Shown here piece by piece: positions 33,565 to 44,569 of a DNA stretch of 64,000 bases. The position numbers and the translations under genes are program-made. Positions within the stretch are counted from its first letter, which is position 1; every line of letters begins with the position of its first letter. The stretch lies in NCBI GenBank assembly GCA_036872755.1, contig JAVHNS010000013.1, forward strand, positions 1,116,001 to 1,180,000, written 5' to 3'. The DNA comes from Orbilia blumenaviensis (lineage: Eukaryota > Ascomycota > Orbiliomycetes > Orbiliales > Orbiliaceae). The notes below the pieces were generated by a model. It saw only the letters and a list, made by a program, of their open reading frames with translations. It was not told where the DNA came from and made no database searches.

Positions 33565-33660
33565 GGTAAGGGGGCAGGAGGGGGCGTGTCATGAGCGACA
33601 TCTGAATAGAATATCTATTCCGGTGTCGCTCAGATTTGCGCCCCCTCCTGCCCCCGTACC
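33565..33660. repeat. Second long inverted repeat (G/C-rich hairpin)
   Basis: Arms 33565-33609 and 33615-33660 face each other across a 5-base loop (aatat). The outer 22 bases (GGTA, then GGGGGCAGGAGGGGGCG) match with one mismatch. After a 1-3 base offset, GAGCGACA and GAATAG also match. It is unrelated in sequence to the hairpin 80 bases upstream, and no gene is inside it. Confidence 0.85.
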
Positions 33661-34093
33661 ACAGCATTTGCCTCTGATTTACGCCTAGAGCTGGCAATTA
33701 AGCTACTGTGAACGAATAGAAGCTTAAGTCGAATGGCAGTGCGAGTTCAGGATAATGCCTGGTGGCGCTGTTCCAGATGGTGCTATTACTCTCAAACAGA
33801 GACAATATTTCTTTAACATGTATTTAAACCAAGTCACCCTCGACGACAATGCAGAGCTTTTTCCAATTGCAATTCCCCTTCGTAGATACTATACACCATG
33901 TCTAGTTTGGTAGGCCTTGATCCATCATCGATTCTCTAATCTATGGCCGCAAGTGTTTTTATCTAAGTATCTAATCACAATCTAGATAGTTTTATCAGTG
34001 GTGAATTCATAAATCTTCCTGCCTCTCGGCCTATAACTCTGGGCCAAAAAATACCACAGTAACAACACGATATCAATATTAGAATAATCGACT

Positions 34094-35688
34094 TCACAAA
34101 AAAATCCTTCGAATCATTTCCTTCCCAAAAGCATCCTGATCCGGACTGAAGACCATCTGCCTAATCCTATTGCCCCACAATGGGTGCAACCACCCATCGC
34201 AATCACCCTCTACCTCAGCGGCCTCTCCCATCTCCTCCAGTGTTGGCTTTTTCCTGGTCCGTCTATCAACTACATACATTCCCCTTGTCCACTGTCCAGT
34301 CGCATCTACTCGAATGTCCCTATCTTCAACAGCTCTCCAACCCGGAATCTGCTTTGTAATCATATACCACACACAAAGCGGATCATGTAATGAGATATCC
34401 ACATCCTGGACCCTTTTCTCACTGGAGCCTGCCTCGGCAGCATACAAACTCTCCATCTTACGGAATGTAGCGTTGATAAACACATGGCACCACTGCGCCA
34501 GCGGACTGCCGTTATCTTTTAAAACGTTAGTGATGCTGTTAAACTCCGCTTCGTTGAGAAGGTGCATTGTCGTGAGATCCAAAGGAAAAATCGTGAGTTT
34601 TAGCTTCTCCGAAAGGTTATCCGGATAAGGCTTCAGGGATTTACACGGTGGAAGAGTGCTTTTGGGGGATGGACTGGTCAAGGCGAACACCCGAGCTACG
34701 GCAACTGCATCGGCGTAAGAATTGAACTCGGCGGTTGGAGTGACGTTTCCTTCCATTTCGATTGTACCCGACATGATAACCACTTCTTTAACGAGAAGAA
34801 AGGTTTCCGGATCATGTGCTGCTGCCAACGCGAGATTTGTGAGAGGCCCAACAGCGACTATAGTGACTGTATGAGGTGGATTCTTCTTGAGTTGAGACAA
34901 GATCTCAAGGTAGGCAGGTGCAGACGATGGGGTAAAGAGAGCCTCATGGGGGAGAGAGACAGGGTTTTCCGGTGGGATTTGAGCAGATGATGCCGAAGGC
35001 GAATGAAACAAATGGCGGAACAGTTCTTCGGGCGTAAAATGCGGAGCCTAGGCGGCGGTTAATGTACTTTCCCGGCTCTCGAGATACGCTGACGGTTGAA
35101 ACATACTTTACTATGAACTCCACCAAGGCCGTCGACGCCGTGGAAGTAATCGGCCATAAGGATTTGCTCATCCAATGGCTGTTCTGCCCCCACTGCCACT
35201 ATCGGCTTGCATTTCCGCAGGGATTCATACCCCAGTGGCTTTCCGTTCGCCTTTCGCCACGCTAACTCTTTCTCAAGGACATGGAATAATGAGATGGCAT
35301 TTCGCAAGCAGCTAGAAATTGATTAGCATTCCCGGAAAATTGGCCCAGGGATTTGAAATTGTTTTTTGCTGCACGAAACGGACACATACTTCTCGACGTC
35401 AATGTTTCCAAATGTTAGCTGCATGGGGTATACTGATATTAGCACTGCATCAAACCCTAGGATAAGCAATTAAGTCCCCCAAACTAAGCTTACCGACACC
35501 AGTAAAAGTTCAATCTCCTCTGCAGATGCAGATAATGCCAACAAAAGCGCGAGGATGTCGTCTACGCTACATCCAAAAGGAGGTCATGCCGACCCAGCCA
35601 TTAGCATCACAAAACTGAGTCTTCGGCGGTAGAGATGGCAGCGAACCCACCCGGGGTCGGTATCTATAATGATTTTTTCGGGAGCCAT
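34094..35688 (-). CDS. Inosine/uridine-preferring nucleoside hydrolase
   Basis: Hydrolyses ribonucleosides to base and ribose in purine/pyrimidine salvage. Exons: 35688-35651, 35566-35494, 35418-35390, 35311-35107, 35047-34094 (1299 nt, 432 residues). Intron 1 splits the calcium- and ribose-binding motif, and splicing restores IIIDTDPGVDD at residues 6-16. Further family motifs are LTFGNIDVENC, HGVDGLGG, VTIVAVGPLTNLALAA, VVIMSG, TPTAEFNSYADAVA and the late catalytic-region SLHDPLCVWY. The usual NxxxDPEA form is altered to NSYADAVA. The length exceeds the bacterial enzymes (about 310-340) because of insertions around 260 and a longer C-terminus, as is common in fungal members. Probably cytosolic, since no signal peptide is seen. 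Confidence 0.92.
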
Positions 35689-36894
35689 GTTATGCAATCA
35701 ATTCGTCTGTATCACCGGAGTACGATTTCGGTTCAATCTGAGGCTTCTTGAGCTCGAGGGCCTTGGCTTAGGGTTTCCGGGTTGCTGGATGTGATACGCG
35801 CAGAATCCTCAAAAGCTTATCGAATTAGGGAAAGACATGCCGCAGTAGTGTGTTGGATTATGTGTGTACCATGTGTTGTCAGATCTGGGTCAAACGTATA
35901 CCACTTTCCCATGAAACTGCCTAACTAGGGGTGTGGTGATAGCAGGATCCTGGTGTGGCAGCTTACTTGACTCCCAGATTATGTAAAAAGAAGAGAGGTA
36001 CATTAACCCCGTCTGGCAATGATATATATATCATTAGTACTACATTTGGGATGCTCCTTTGTCAGCAAAGAGGTGGACCCCGGGAGTTAGAAGGATCAAT
36101 ATCCAGATTTGTATGCCGCGGGTGCGTTCCCCTCAGCGGATAACGCGGCTAGCGAAAAGATGACAACGCCAATTGATAAAGGTTCAGCCGCGAACGATTA
36201 GTAGACCTAAAGGTTGATAGAAATCCTGCGAAAAAAAATCCCGCGAAAAAAAATCTCGCTTAACTCTGACAAACCGAAAAAGGTCAGCTGTAGCGAGTTT
36301 CATGCACCACAACGTAACCGTTTCCTTGGCTAGGTGAAATTTGCCGCTGAGATTGATGATTTGGATGACCATTTGGTGGAATTAGTACCACAGAATATCG
36401 AAACAGAGATCAAAGATGCAGGATTGTATATTAGGCTAGCCAATCACTGTTCAGGAACATCCGTCGGCCTTAACGTTGGCCGCAATTCAGGCGCTCCATA
36501 TGTCAGCGACCGAGAAGCTCTGTGCCGTGTCAATGCTGGCACAGCTTCCGAAGCTTTGATTCCCAATTTTGCACCGACTATTTCCTGTACTTGCAGAATG
36601 CTATAAATCAGGGCCTTCTCTCCCTCCAAGTGGCGGTTGCTTTATTCTCAAGATTGGTAAATTGATTCAAGGAAAACTTTTTTTCTTATTATTTTTTTTT
36701 TCTACATAAAGATATTTGATTTCATGTAAACGCTTTGAAGACACTGCATATATCCCACTATTTCTTGATAGAAAAAACCCTGACGGAATTTCAAAATTTT
36801 GATAACTCATTCGAAACACTGCAATAGTGTTGGTGAAGACCCATAGGCGCACGGTTCTATATATTTAAGCTGAGGGTGTCTAAGGAAACCGGCC
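35689..36894. other. Divergent intergenic region
   Basis: Upstream of both the minus-strand nucleoside hydrolase and the plus-strand gene at 36895. It holds short inverted repeats at 36448-36459 (TGTTC-ag-GAACA), 36465-36482 (CGGCC...GGCCG) and 36514-36548 (GAAGCT(ct)GTGCC with its inverse). A short A-tract duplication (cgcgaaaaaaaatc) lies at about 36227-36258. No supported gene is present. Confidence 0.5.
36858..36867 (+). promoter_or_regulatory. TATA-like element
   Basis: TATATATTTA lies 28-37 bases upstream of the ATG at 36895 and reads toward the small C2H2-like gene. If it directs transcription at the usual distance, the leader would be very short. Confidence 0.3.
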
Positions 36895-37712
36895 ATGGAA
36901 TCGTTTGAGTTCCCACCGAACAGTCTGTATGAGTTCGCTTTATATTCCCCTACATCCGGTAAGAATCAATGTTCTACTAACACCATTATTACCGTACAAT
37001 TCTTCTGGCACAACAAAATTCTTAAGTTCTAGAATCAGGCAATTAATAATTTCAAATTTGTCTAGATTCCCTATGGCCCAGAGGGAAATGCCCCATGGTT
37101 GATGAAGACATCACTACCAAGCCCTTTGACATGGCCCTCTATGAATCTACTGAAACGCCCACGGATACGCTACGCGCTACCTTACTTCGTACACTTCATC
37201 AAATCACCAACCCCCGACTCCCGTATCAGCCAATTGAGCCAACTAGCCATGAATCCCTTCGATCGGCGCTTATTATCCGCTGCTGTTTTCACATTTCCCA
37301 GGGTCTCGCAGACCAGCCTCTTGATGAAATTTCTCTCCTTCCGCCATTTCTTCCAGACAAAACTCTCGGGCCGTATTCGGCACTTGAGTCATGGAACTCT
37401 TGGGTCCCACTCCCTCAGGCATCACCCGGGTTCTGTGACCCCTTTCTGCTATTATTATCGCCTGGATGGGGCATTCTAGACCTAAGGATATACAGTTCCC
37501 ACCTCTCACTAGGAGTTGATGACATAGGGAATGAGTTGGATGCCTTCACACATGAAGTTTACGCCCGCCATGGAAGTCAGGATGGATGTGGAAAGCGTTA
37601 TTACTGCTTGTATGACAACTGTTTGTATAACATGAGACCTGTTGCAGTTTCCAGGGAGGAGTTCGGAAAGCATTTGAAGACATACCATGGAGTGTGTGGG
37701 GTGGAGTGCTAG
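36895..37712 (+). CDS. Small protein with one C2H2-like finger
   Basis: Two exons: 36895-36958 and 37066-37712 (711 nt, 236 residues). The intron runs gtaaga...ctaac...gtctag, and its removal joins MESFEFPPNSLYEFALYSPTS to DSLWPRGKCP in frame. I do not recognise the bulk of the protein. The middle (about 60-190) is moderately hydrophobic and probably folded (LIIRCCFHISQGLAD, FLLLLSPGWGILDL). Near the C-terminus, YYCLYDNC followed by a 13-residue spacer and HLKTYH gives a C-x4-C-x13-H-x4-H pattern like a single C2H2 finger. It shares the first-finger spacing of the neighbouring two-finger genes at 31.5, 54.2 and 58.2 kb but lacks their basic tract and second finger. Nuclear location is only inferred. 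Confidence 0.65.
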
Positions 37713-40700
37713 TATATGCGATATGACTGATACTTAGTTTTGGAATATTCTATGTCACGATTGGTTTTAGCTGGTACTATGCTTTAGGGATGTTCCACTA
37801 ACTGCGTCAAATCCTTTGTTGAATTACGACCGTAAAATTCTATATTTTTACTCTTGAAGAGGGAAAAAAAAAAAAAAAAAAAAAAAAAAAAACGGGTTTG
37901 CCATAGCACTGGAGCGGTTGCAAGCATTCTAAGATAGTTAATCCAGACCGGTCGATATATCGAGTTCGAGACTGATCTATCAATATTAATATTGGGAACG
38001 TTCGTGCGTTGGAGTGTTGCAAGTTGTGTTTGGTTTTGTTGGATGTTGCTAGGCACTGAGTTCAGAGCGAGTGTGATCATTGTAGTAGGTCTGATATCAC
38101 GGCGAGATACCTGGTTTTTAAATTAATTAACGGTAGCAAGGTGAGAAGTAAAGCGTAGAACTTCTCTCGCGGATCTCGTGCAAGGCTTGGCACCTTAATG
38201 AAGGATCCGGAAGATGTAGTACTGTGCATAGGTACCTATCAAATGCTTACCCATATTATAGCGTTTTTGAATACTATTCTAATATACTAACCTAAGGAGT
38301 TATATGAAGATATCATGGTCGTGATATCGCATTAATACCGTGTTGCTGACGATAATATCTCTGTAATCCCGATTCCAATTATATACCGTATTAATCCCCG
38401 GAGCATTTCTGGCACAGTATATAACCCCTCCATGGTGGTCTAGCGTTCCTAGATCAGTTGTAGCAAAACACTCCGGCTCTTTGAGGCGTTAATGTGGCGC
38501 TTTAGTGGCTAGTGCGTCGGTCAAGCCAGCATTTCTTGGAAGCATCCTCTACTCTATGCTAAAGGATATATCGATAACAACCGATGGCGCACGGGGTCCA
38601 ACTGCATGCAACTGGGACCATATTCCGATAGTGGCCCAAGCTTTAAAGTAGGGGTTTATTACCAAGACCGGTCCTCTGATCAAATGGCTGTCCATCGGAA
38701 GAATCGATGCGTTGGAAAGCGGGGTCGAATCCACGGTGCGGACTTGCTTGAGAAGTCTTCCAGGTTTTAATATATCTGAAATCAAAATGCAGTTGTATTA
38801 CTAAGGTGCTATATGGATGGAAGCATTTGATATCGATATCGGCACCAACTTTCGCAACGGGCAACAGCCTAAATCGTGTGGGCTAAGGTGCACTGACGTA
38901 CGCGGCTCACCATTGGCGTGTGAGCCCGTTCGGTGACGGGCTCTGTTGTGGACCTGCTAGTTACCCGGAACCATGTAGCTAAAGTTTTTGTGGCTACTGA
39001 TGAACTGCGGCAGTGTCAACCCTTGTGTTTCACAGTTCAAAATTCCGAACAGAATATCCCCCCCCATTTTTTGGTTTCTTTCTTCAAATATTTTGTCATC
39101 AAGTTAAATTCTACGATGAGGACATAGGTGTACGAATAATCTGCGACCAATGAATATGTGTTTCGAGCAAGGGTACCACCGGCATTGAACCCGCGTGAAG
39201 GGGAGGGGCCTCGTATGCATCGACATGAAAAAGGGTATCGTAATCCCATCTTAGCTCCCTATTGGGGAAGCAAAGGATCATCGATAACCCCACAGACGCT
39301 CATGATCAGTTGCATCTCTTAGTAAGGACTAATCGTTAAACGCTTCCTTTTTTGGATTTTTTTGTAACTTGGGTTTTTATTGGCCTTTAATGTCGATTTG
39401 GGCCACCTTCCTGAAAATGCGGGATTTTTAGTGGTGGTGCGAATACTGATGTTTTCTTTCTGGAGTGGCTGTGGGGGAATTCCATTCTGGAATTCAGACG
39501 TTTAGCCTTTGTCCGATGGTGAGACTGGCTGGGAGGAGTTTCAGGGGAAGATTTCGCGGCGACGGGCATGATGCTTTGTTCCTTGTCCAACATGGCACGA
39601 GGGATCTGGAATATGGAGAGATGGGCCCATTACTCTTCATATCACTACATTTTCGATTTCTGCTAGCTCATACGTGCGTATTTTTTTTGGGCGTTTTGGG
39701 TCAACTGGTATTCGGACGGGCGGCGTGCATTGGACTTGCAGATAAATGGGTTGATGGTGGGGAAAACATTTGTAACTTCAACGGCTTTTCTTTTGGAAGT
39801 CCTTGTCAAGGCGGAGCGGGATGCACGAAATTTCTTCGCCATGCATCTTGATGCCCACATGAACATTTACATACAACGCAATTGCAAACCGTCTTGTCTT
39901 GTCTTGTCCTCATGCCGCCGTCCGAGTTAAAAACCTTAGACCGAGCAATGGGCACTAGCACTAAGCAAGTTGAGTAAGTCAGTACTTCCATACTGTCGCC
40001 GCATGTATGCACCCCAAAATGATGATCGAAAAGCTGTTACACGTTGGCGTTAACATGGACGGGATTTGGTGGGTGTGGCCCCTGCAGCCTGGCCAAAGCC
40101 TCCCCACCTTTTGCACCCTTTCCACCTTGGGGCCAGGCACCATTCCGGACTGGGTGAATTGTATGACAGGCAGGAAGAAGGACAGGGCAAAAGGGAATTA
40201 AACGGCAGGCCAGGACGACGTGGGGAGCGCTGTTGAAGGTAGCAGACAGGCTAGGCTTAGCAGGTTGGATAATTCGTTATGCAGTTTTGGTAGGCGGTAT
40301 TAATCTTGTTAAATTGCTTGCGCACCCCCCGTATTTTGGGATCGAAAGAAAAAGCATTCCTCGACTCCTTTTGCCAGCATATCTTGAGATTTTTTATCTT
40401 CGTGGAGGGTTTTGATTCCTGGAGACGAGCAACTGGAATTCCTTGCGGCTGGATTGTAGGGGCCCTATAGTGTATTATATATATATATCATTCTGCCTTT
40501 TATCGATATCTCTCAAATATCTTTTTTAAAGTTGCTTGAGGGCGACAACCTATCACGGCCAATCAGGACGGATCCCCCCAATTGCATTCGCGTAGTTGGA
40601 GACGAATCTCATACGAGATCGGATCGAACCTTTTTTTCTTCAGGAGGAAAGCCGGACTTTCGACGACAACGATTAAAAATTGATTCGGCCGGCATTCTGG

Positions 40701-41377
40701 GTTCTCACCACCGACGAGGGTATAATTATCACATCGACTCGGAAAGTCCAGCATTGTCTATTGTTCTGCAGTATCGAGCCACTGTAAGTACGACGCTACA
40801 CTGTTGCGATGTTGGTTTGCATGTTTGGCGCCCTGCTTGCAATTGGGGAAATGATCAATGAGCGGCTCGAGGCTGTTGCTATAATTAATCCCACCGTCCC
40901 CGTCCGCGTCCGCATCGCCCTCATGCGATGCTCTGCGACGGTCTGACAGGCCAAGCTGTCAGGGCCTGGGCGAGCCTCGAGTGCGCTTACCTCATTGTCG
41001 AGATTGAATCGCGAATCTTAAGTATTATCTTGACGCCGTTTCAGAGTAAAATTTGCCGGGGGCCCTTAAGGCCTTTTCGTTAGTTCGAGTGGGTTTCCCT
41101 GTTGATGCTGTTCGGGATGAACGCTCTCTCTCTCGCTCGCTCGCGGTGTCCGGGCCGCCCATTATTCTTTTAATTTGCTTGCTTAAGGTACTCTGCACTG
41201 GCACTGGCACTGATCGGGATTCTAACATTATCATCTTCCTTCTCTTCTTCCTCAGGACCATCCATTCTAACATGCTCCCATCGATGCCGACGTCGTGAAC
41301 AACGTCCCCGACCTGTTCGCCTGCCTGCCGGGGCTGCATTTGCTACCATCCGGCCTCCAACTCTCACCAAATTCACT
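37713..41377. other. Long intergenic region
   Basis: About 3.7 kb with no supported gene. It contains a 29-base A tract (37864-37892), a short palindrome GATATCA-tggtcg-TGATATC (38309-38328) and a CT-rich stretch close to 41378 that is probably the next gene's leader. Open frames at 38933-40861 are short and motif-free. Confidence 0.5.
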
Positions 41378-42934
41378 ATGCTGGCAGTTCCTCGTCCCGT
41401 TCCGGCTGCTGCCTCAACACATGGCAGTGTTCCCGTGTCCGAAGACGACGACTCCGATTCTTACTTGGCTGGCCTCCCAAGCCAGCGGCCTTCTATCTCC
41501 GATGACGTCGACCGTTTCTATCTCCCCGTGTGCTCTCCGGTCGTCACTAACCAGCCTCATCCCCTTCCTCCCCTATCTTCAATCCCTGGGAACTTCCCGT
41601 CCGCCAAGGATGATGAGGAAGCCGAAACCAAGCCGACCAAGCGAACCTCACCGCTTGTAATCGTCCAGACCGGTGTCTTTTATTTCTTTTCCTGTGGCTG
41701 GTGTGGTATGACCGAGACTTCGAAACGGGTCCGAAAGGAAGCTGAGGTTGCGAACCAGTCTCTCCGTGAGAGATGGAGATACGAGGTGGAAAACCGACCG
41801 AAGGCTCTCCGAAAACTAATCAAGACGACTGCCGACAATGTCGAAACTAACATCGTGCCATCCATCATGGCTCGCGTGTCCCATCATTACCACTACTACA
41901 CCGGGACGGAACAAACAAATACAAAGCAGGGTGATGTGATGTCGATGGCTTCGTCCGATACCTATGCACCCATGGCATACTCCCGATGGCGACGACACGA
42001 AATCGCGCGACCACGAGAGGGTAGCCAGGCCGCTCCCCTAATCCAAAACTTTGCTCAGACGACAAGCGCGACGCATGGCCTTAATAACGACCTGATGTGG
42101 ATGATGGAACCACCTCCAGCACCAGTATGGAAGAGCGATGGTAAACAAGCGCCGAGGCTTGCACTGGCCGACCAGGATGAGATGCAGTCAGAGAATATCA
42201 AACCACGTTTAGTTTCAAGGCCAACTGCCCCTAGTAAACCAAAGCCGATCATTTTGAGGATTCCAGCCTTGCCTTCTATTGAATCTTTGGCCAGTAGAGT
42301 TGCCGAGGAGCAGCAACAACAACAACAGCAGGAAGTCGGAAGCCTTCCAAAGGTTCCACCTACTGCCCTTAGGCTTTCGTCGCCATCATATACCAATAGG
42401 CGAATCTCACGTCCCAAGCCGCTTGTCCTTGCTGAGGCTCAAAAGGAAAACAGCCGTCAGCCATCATCACCAGCAACCCCTCCGTTCTCAGCCCCGGCCC
42501 GTTCTTTATCTTGGGAGACTACGACCGAAGTTACACCCAGGTCATCTAGCGAGCGGGATTTCAACATTCATGGCTCGGATGGTACATCCTCTCCAACCAC
42601 TATCTACTCTACTGCTCCAGTTCCGCGCCTCCGTTCTCCATCACTCACAAAAGCTGCCTTAGCATCGCGGGATGAGAACGGGAGCTTCGAACTGACGTTT
42701 GGTCCTCGGCGCCTAAGCGTTACCGCACTTAATAATGCTACAAGTACTACCTTAGCTGAGAGCAACGGCAGCACCCTAATGCTCGACAAGGTCCTCAGCG
42801 AAAGCTTTGATAAAACTGTAATCCAAATCCCGGATATTCCGGTCGACTCAATCTCGCCGCCTAACTCACCGCCCAGATCACCAGGGACAAGGACCAGGAG
42901 AAGAAGTATTCCTTTGACTGAATTTAGAGTCTAG
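41378..42934 (+). CDS. Disordered protein of unknown function
   Basis: Intronless, 518 residues. It is called because the frame is long, starts at a good ATG and has codon use like the other genes. An acidic Ser-rich N-terminus precedes a short hydrophobic/cysteine segment (VIVQTGVFYFFSCGWCGM, near residue 100). A charged helical stretch follows (RKEAEVANQSLRERWRYEVENR, then KALRKLIKTT). The remaining 350 residues are rich in Pro, Ser and Thr, with a polyglutamine run near 315 and several SPP/SP dipeptides. The C-terminus ends RRRSIPLTEFRV. I recognise no family. The hydrophobic segment is probably too short and too Cys/Trp-rich to call a membrane span with confidence. Confidence 0.65.
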   Translation: MLAVPRPVPAAASTHGSVPVSEDDDSDSYLAGLPSQRPSISDDVDRFYLPVCSPVVTNQPHPLPPLSSIPGNFPSAKDDEEAETKPTKRTSPLVIVQTGVFYFFSCGWCGMTETSKRVRKEAEVANQSLRERWRYEVENRPKALRKLIKTTADNVETNIVPSIMARVSHHYHYYTGTEQTNTKQGDVMSMASSDTYAPMAYSRWRRHEIARPREGSQAAPLIQNFAQTTSATHGLNNDLMWMMEPPPAPVWKSDGKQAPRLALADQDEMQSENIKPRLVSRPTAPSKPKPIILRIPALPSIESLASRVAEEQQQQQQQEVGSLPKVPPTALRLSSPSYTNRRISRPKPLVLAEAQKENSRQPSSPATPPFSAPARSLSWETTTEVTPRSSSERDFNIHGSDGTSSPTTIYSTAPVPRLRSPSLTKAALASRDENGSFELTFGPRRLSVTALNNATSTTLAESNGSTLMLDKVLSESFDKTVIQIPDIPVDSISPPNSPPRSPGTRTRRRSIPLTEFRV

Positions 42935-44569
42935 GCCACCCACCTCTTTTTATCTCTTTACTAGGTAGGGCCTGACTGCCTACCAATGGTGTCAAACCCA
43001 ACTGGGGCTAACTTGATTAGCCCATGATTTTCTTCCTTTTCATTTTCCTCTTGCATTAGTTTGTTCTTCTTGGGGGTTCACTTTTTTATCTTTTGGGCAT
43101 TGGCGTTCGGTTGTATCATATTTCCTTTCATAAAGTTTTGCATTGTGGTTTTTTGTTTCCTTCATTCATGGTATTATTATTGGGGAATTGGTGGTGTAAA
43201 GATATTTGGAGAACAATGATGTGTCTCCTTACCTTTTCTTATGAATCCTTTCATCAGATCACTTCACCAGCGGCGTCATCTGACCACTCCACACGATGGA
43301 GTCTTTTTTGGGAGGCTATTTTATTACTATTATGTTTCTCTTTCGTCCCTTCGTCCTCCCACTGTAAATAACATTTCTTAAGATACTTTTATTTCATATA
43401 TTTCACTTCCATATTTCCTATCCAGTATGATTATGATGTTTTATGTATGACATATTCTCATTGTCCATCTTCATTTATTAGCACTTTCTTAGCATTATTG
43501 TCCTTGGCATTAGAAAGAGTCGTTTTCTAGCTTTCAGATTGCCTGATACCTACCAACAGATTTGTGGGAGCTTAAAAAGACCATGGCCCCGGGGCCAATA
43601 GGAGGCCGGAGATTCTGAGGATTAGATTCTTAGGTAGATGCTTAATAAATATACATTCTAGTTGTATCAGTTCCCGCGATAATTGGATAGACTTTATTAT
43701 TCATAAATAGAGTTCGATTGTCCACGCATCATTAGACCCAAAGGTCAAAAGACTCCCTCCATTGTCAGACCTAGCGAAATTCCTCGGGCGTCATGAGCGC
43801 CCTGGTAGGTACGATTGGTTTGAAAATACATATATAGCAGCCCTGTCTATACCTACGTAGGTAGGTATCTACCTGATGCTTGTTATCTAGATAGCTTATA
43901 TATAAGCCTTACATAAAACCGGGCAACTTTGTGGAGGCTGGTTTACGAGACCACATAAACCCACCGTTCTAACTTGCCCTGCGACCGGCTTTAACGCTTA
44001 GTTGCTAGGTATAGCTTTGGTGAAGTCTAGATATATATATATTTACCTAAGATCAATGTCCATATCTCTACAACTGCATCATATGCATCGGGCCTATTCT
44101 GTCACAAACAAAAGACTTACCAGATCCGCTTTGCTTTCGTGAACTAGCCTCCGGATACACGATTCACTCCATAGTGTGAGGCGAAAACTTTCAGTAATTG
44201 CGAACGGTAAGTCTTCCAAGGCATGCAACTAATCTCCACCTACATACTTTAAGTACAATGTTGCTAATCTTTGATGGGGCAACGAAAATGCAACACGGAA
44301 AAGTGTTGACACTGCCATTATTAGGATAAGTTGGCCTGATTCATTGGCCTCTCTATAATTCAAATTTTAAACTCAAAGCTACTTACTTGGTGCTATAACT
44401 GCTTATACTAGGGAATTTCTCTTGAACTAACTTAGGTATTAACGGGAATTCAGCGCCGCCGCTGTCCTGGAAAAGCAAAGACTTCTCAGGCTTGATAGAA
44501 AATTTCATGATATGGACTAAAGTACGACATAGGTCCGAAGTTAACACACTGAATCATAATCCAATGATC
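42935..44569. other. Convergent 3' spacer
   Basis: Between the plus-strand gene ending at 42934 and the true stop of the minus-strand ZNFX1-type gene at 44570. T-rich at first (42940-43500), then AT-rich with TAGGTA-type repeats near 43855-43875. No gene is supported. Confidence 0.5.

Noticed and set aside
38400..38480. tRNA-like stretch (ggtggtctagcg)
   Set aside because: No matching T-arm (GGTTCRANYCC) or acceptor stem is found at the right distance; no tRNA is supported anywhere in the window.
39465..39851. 128-codon plus-strand frame
   Set aside because: No motif, overlapping frames on both strands, and no promoter or splice support.
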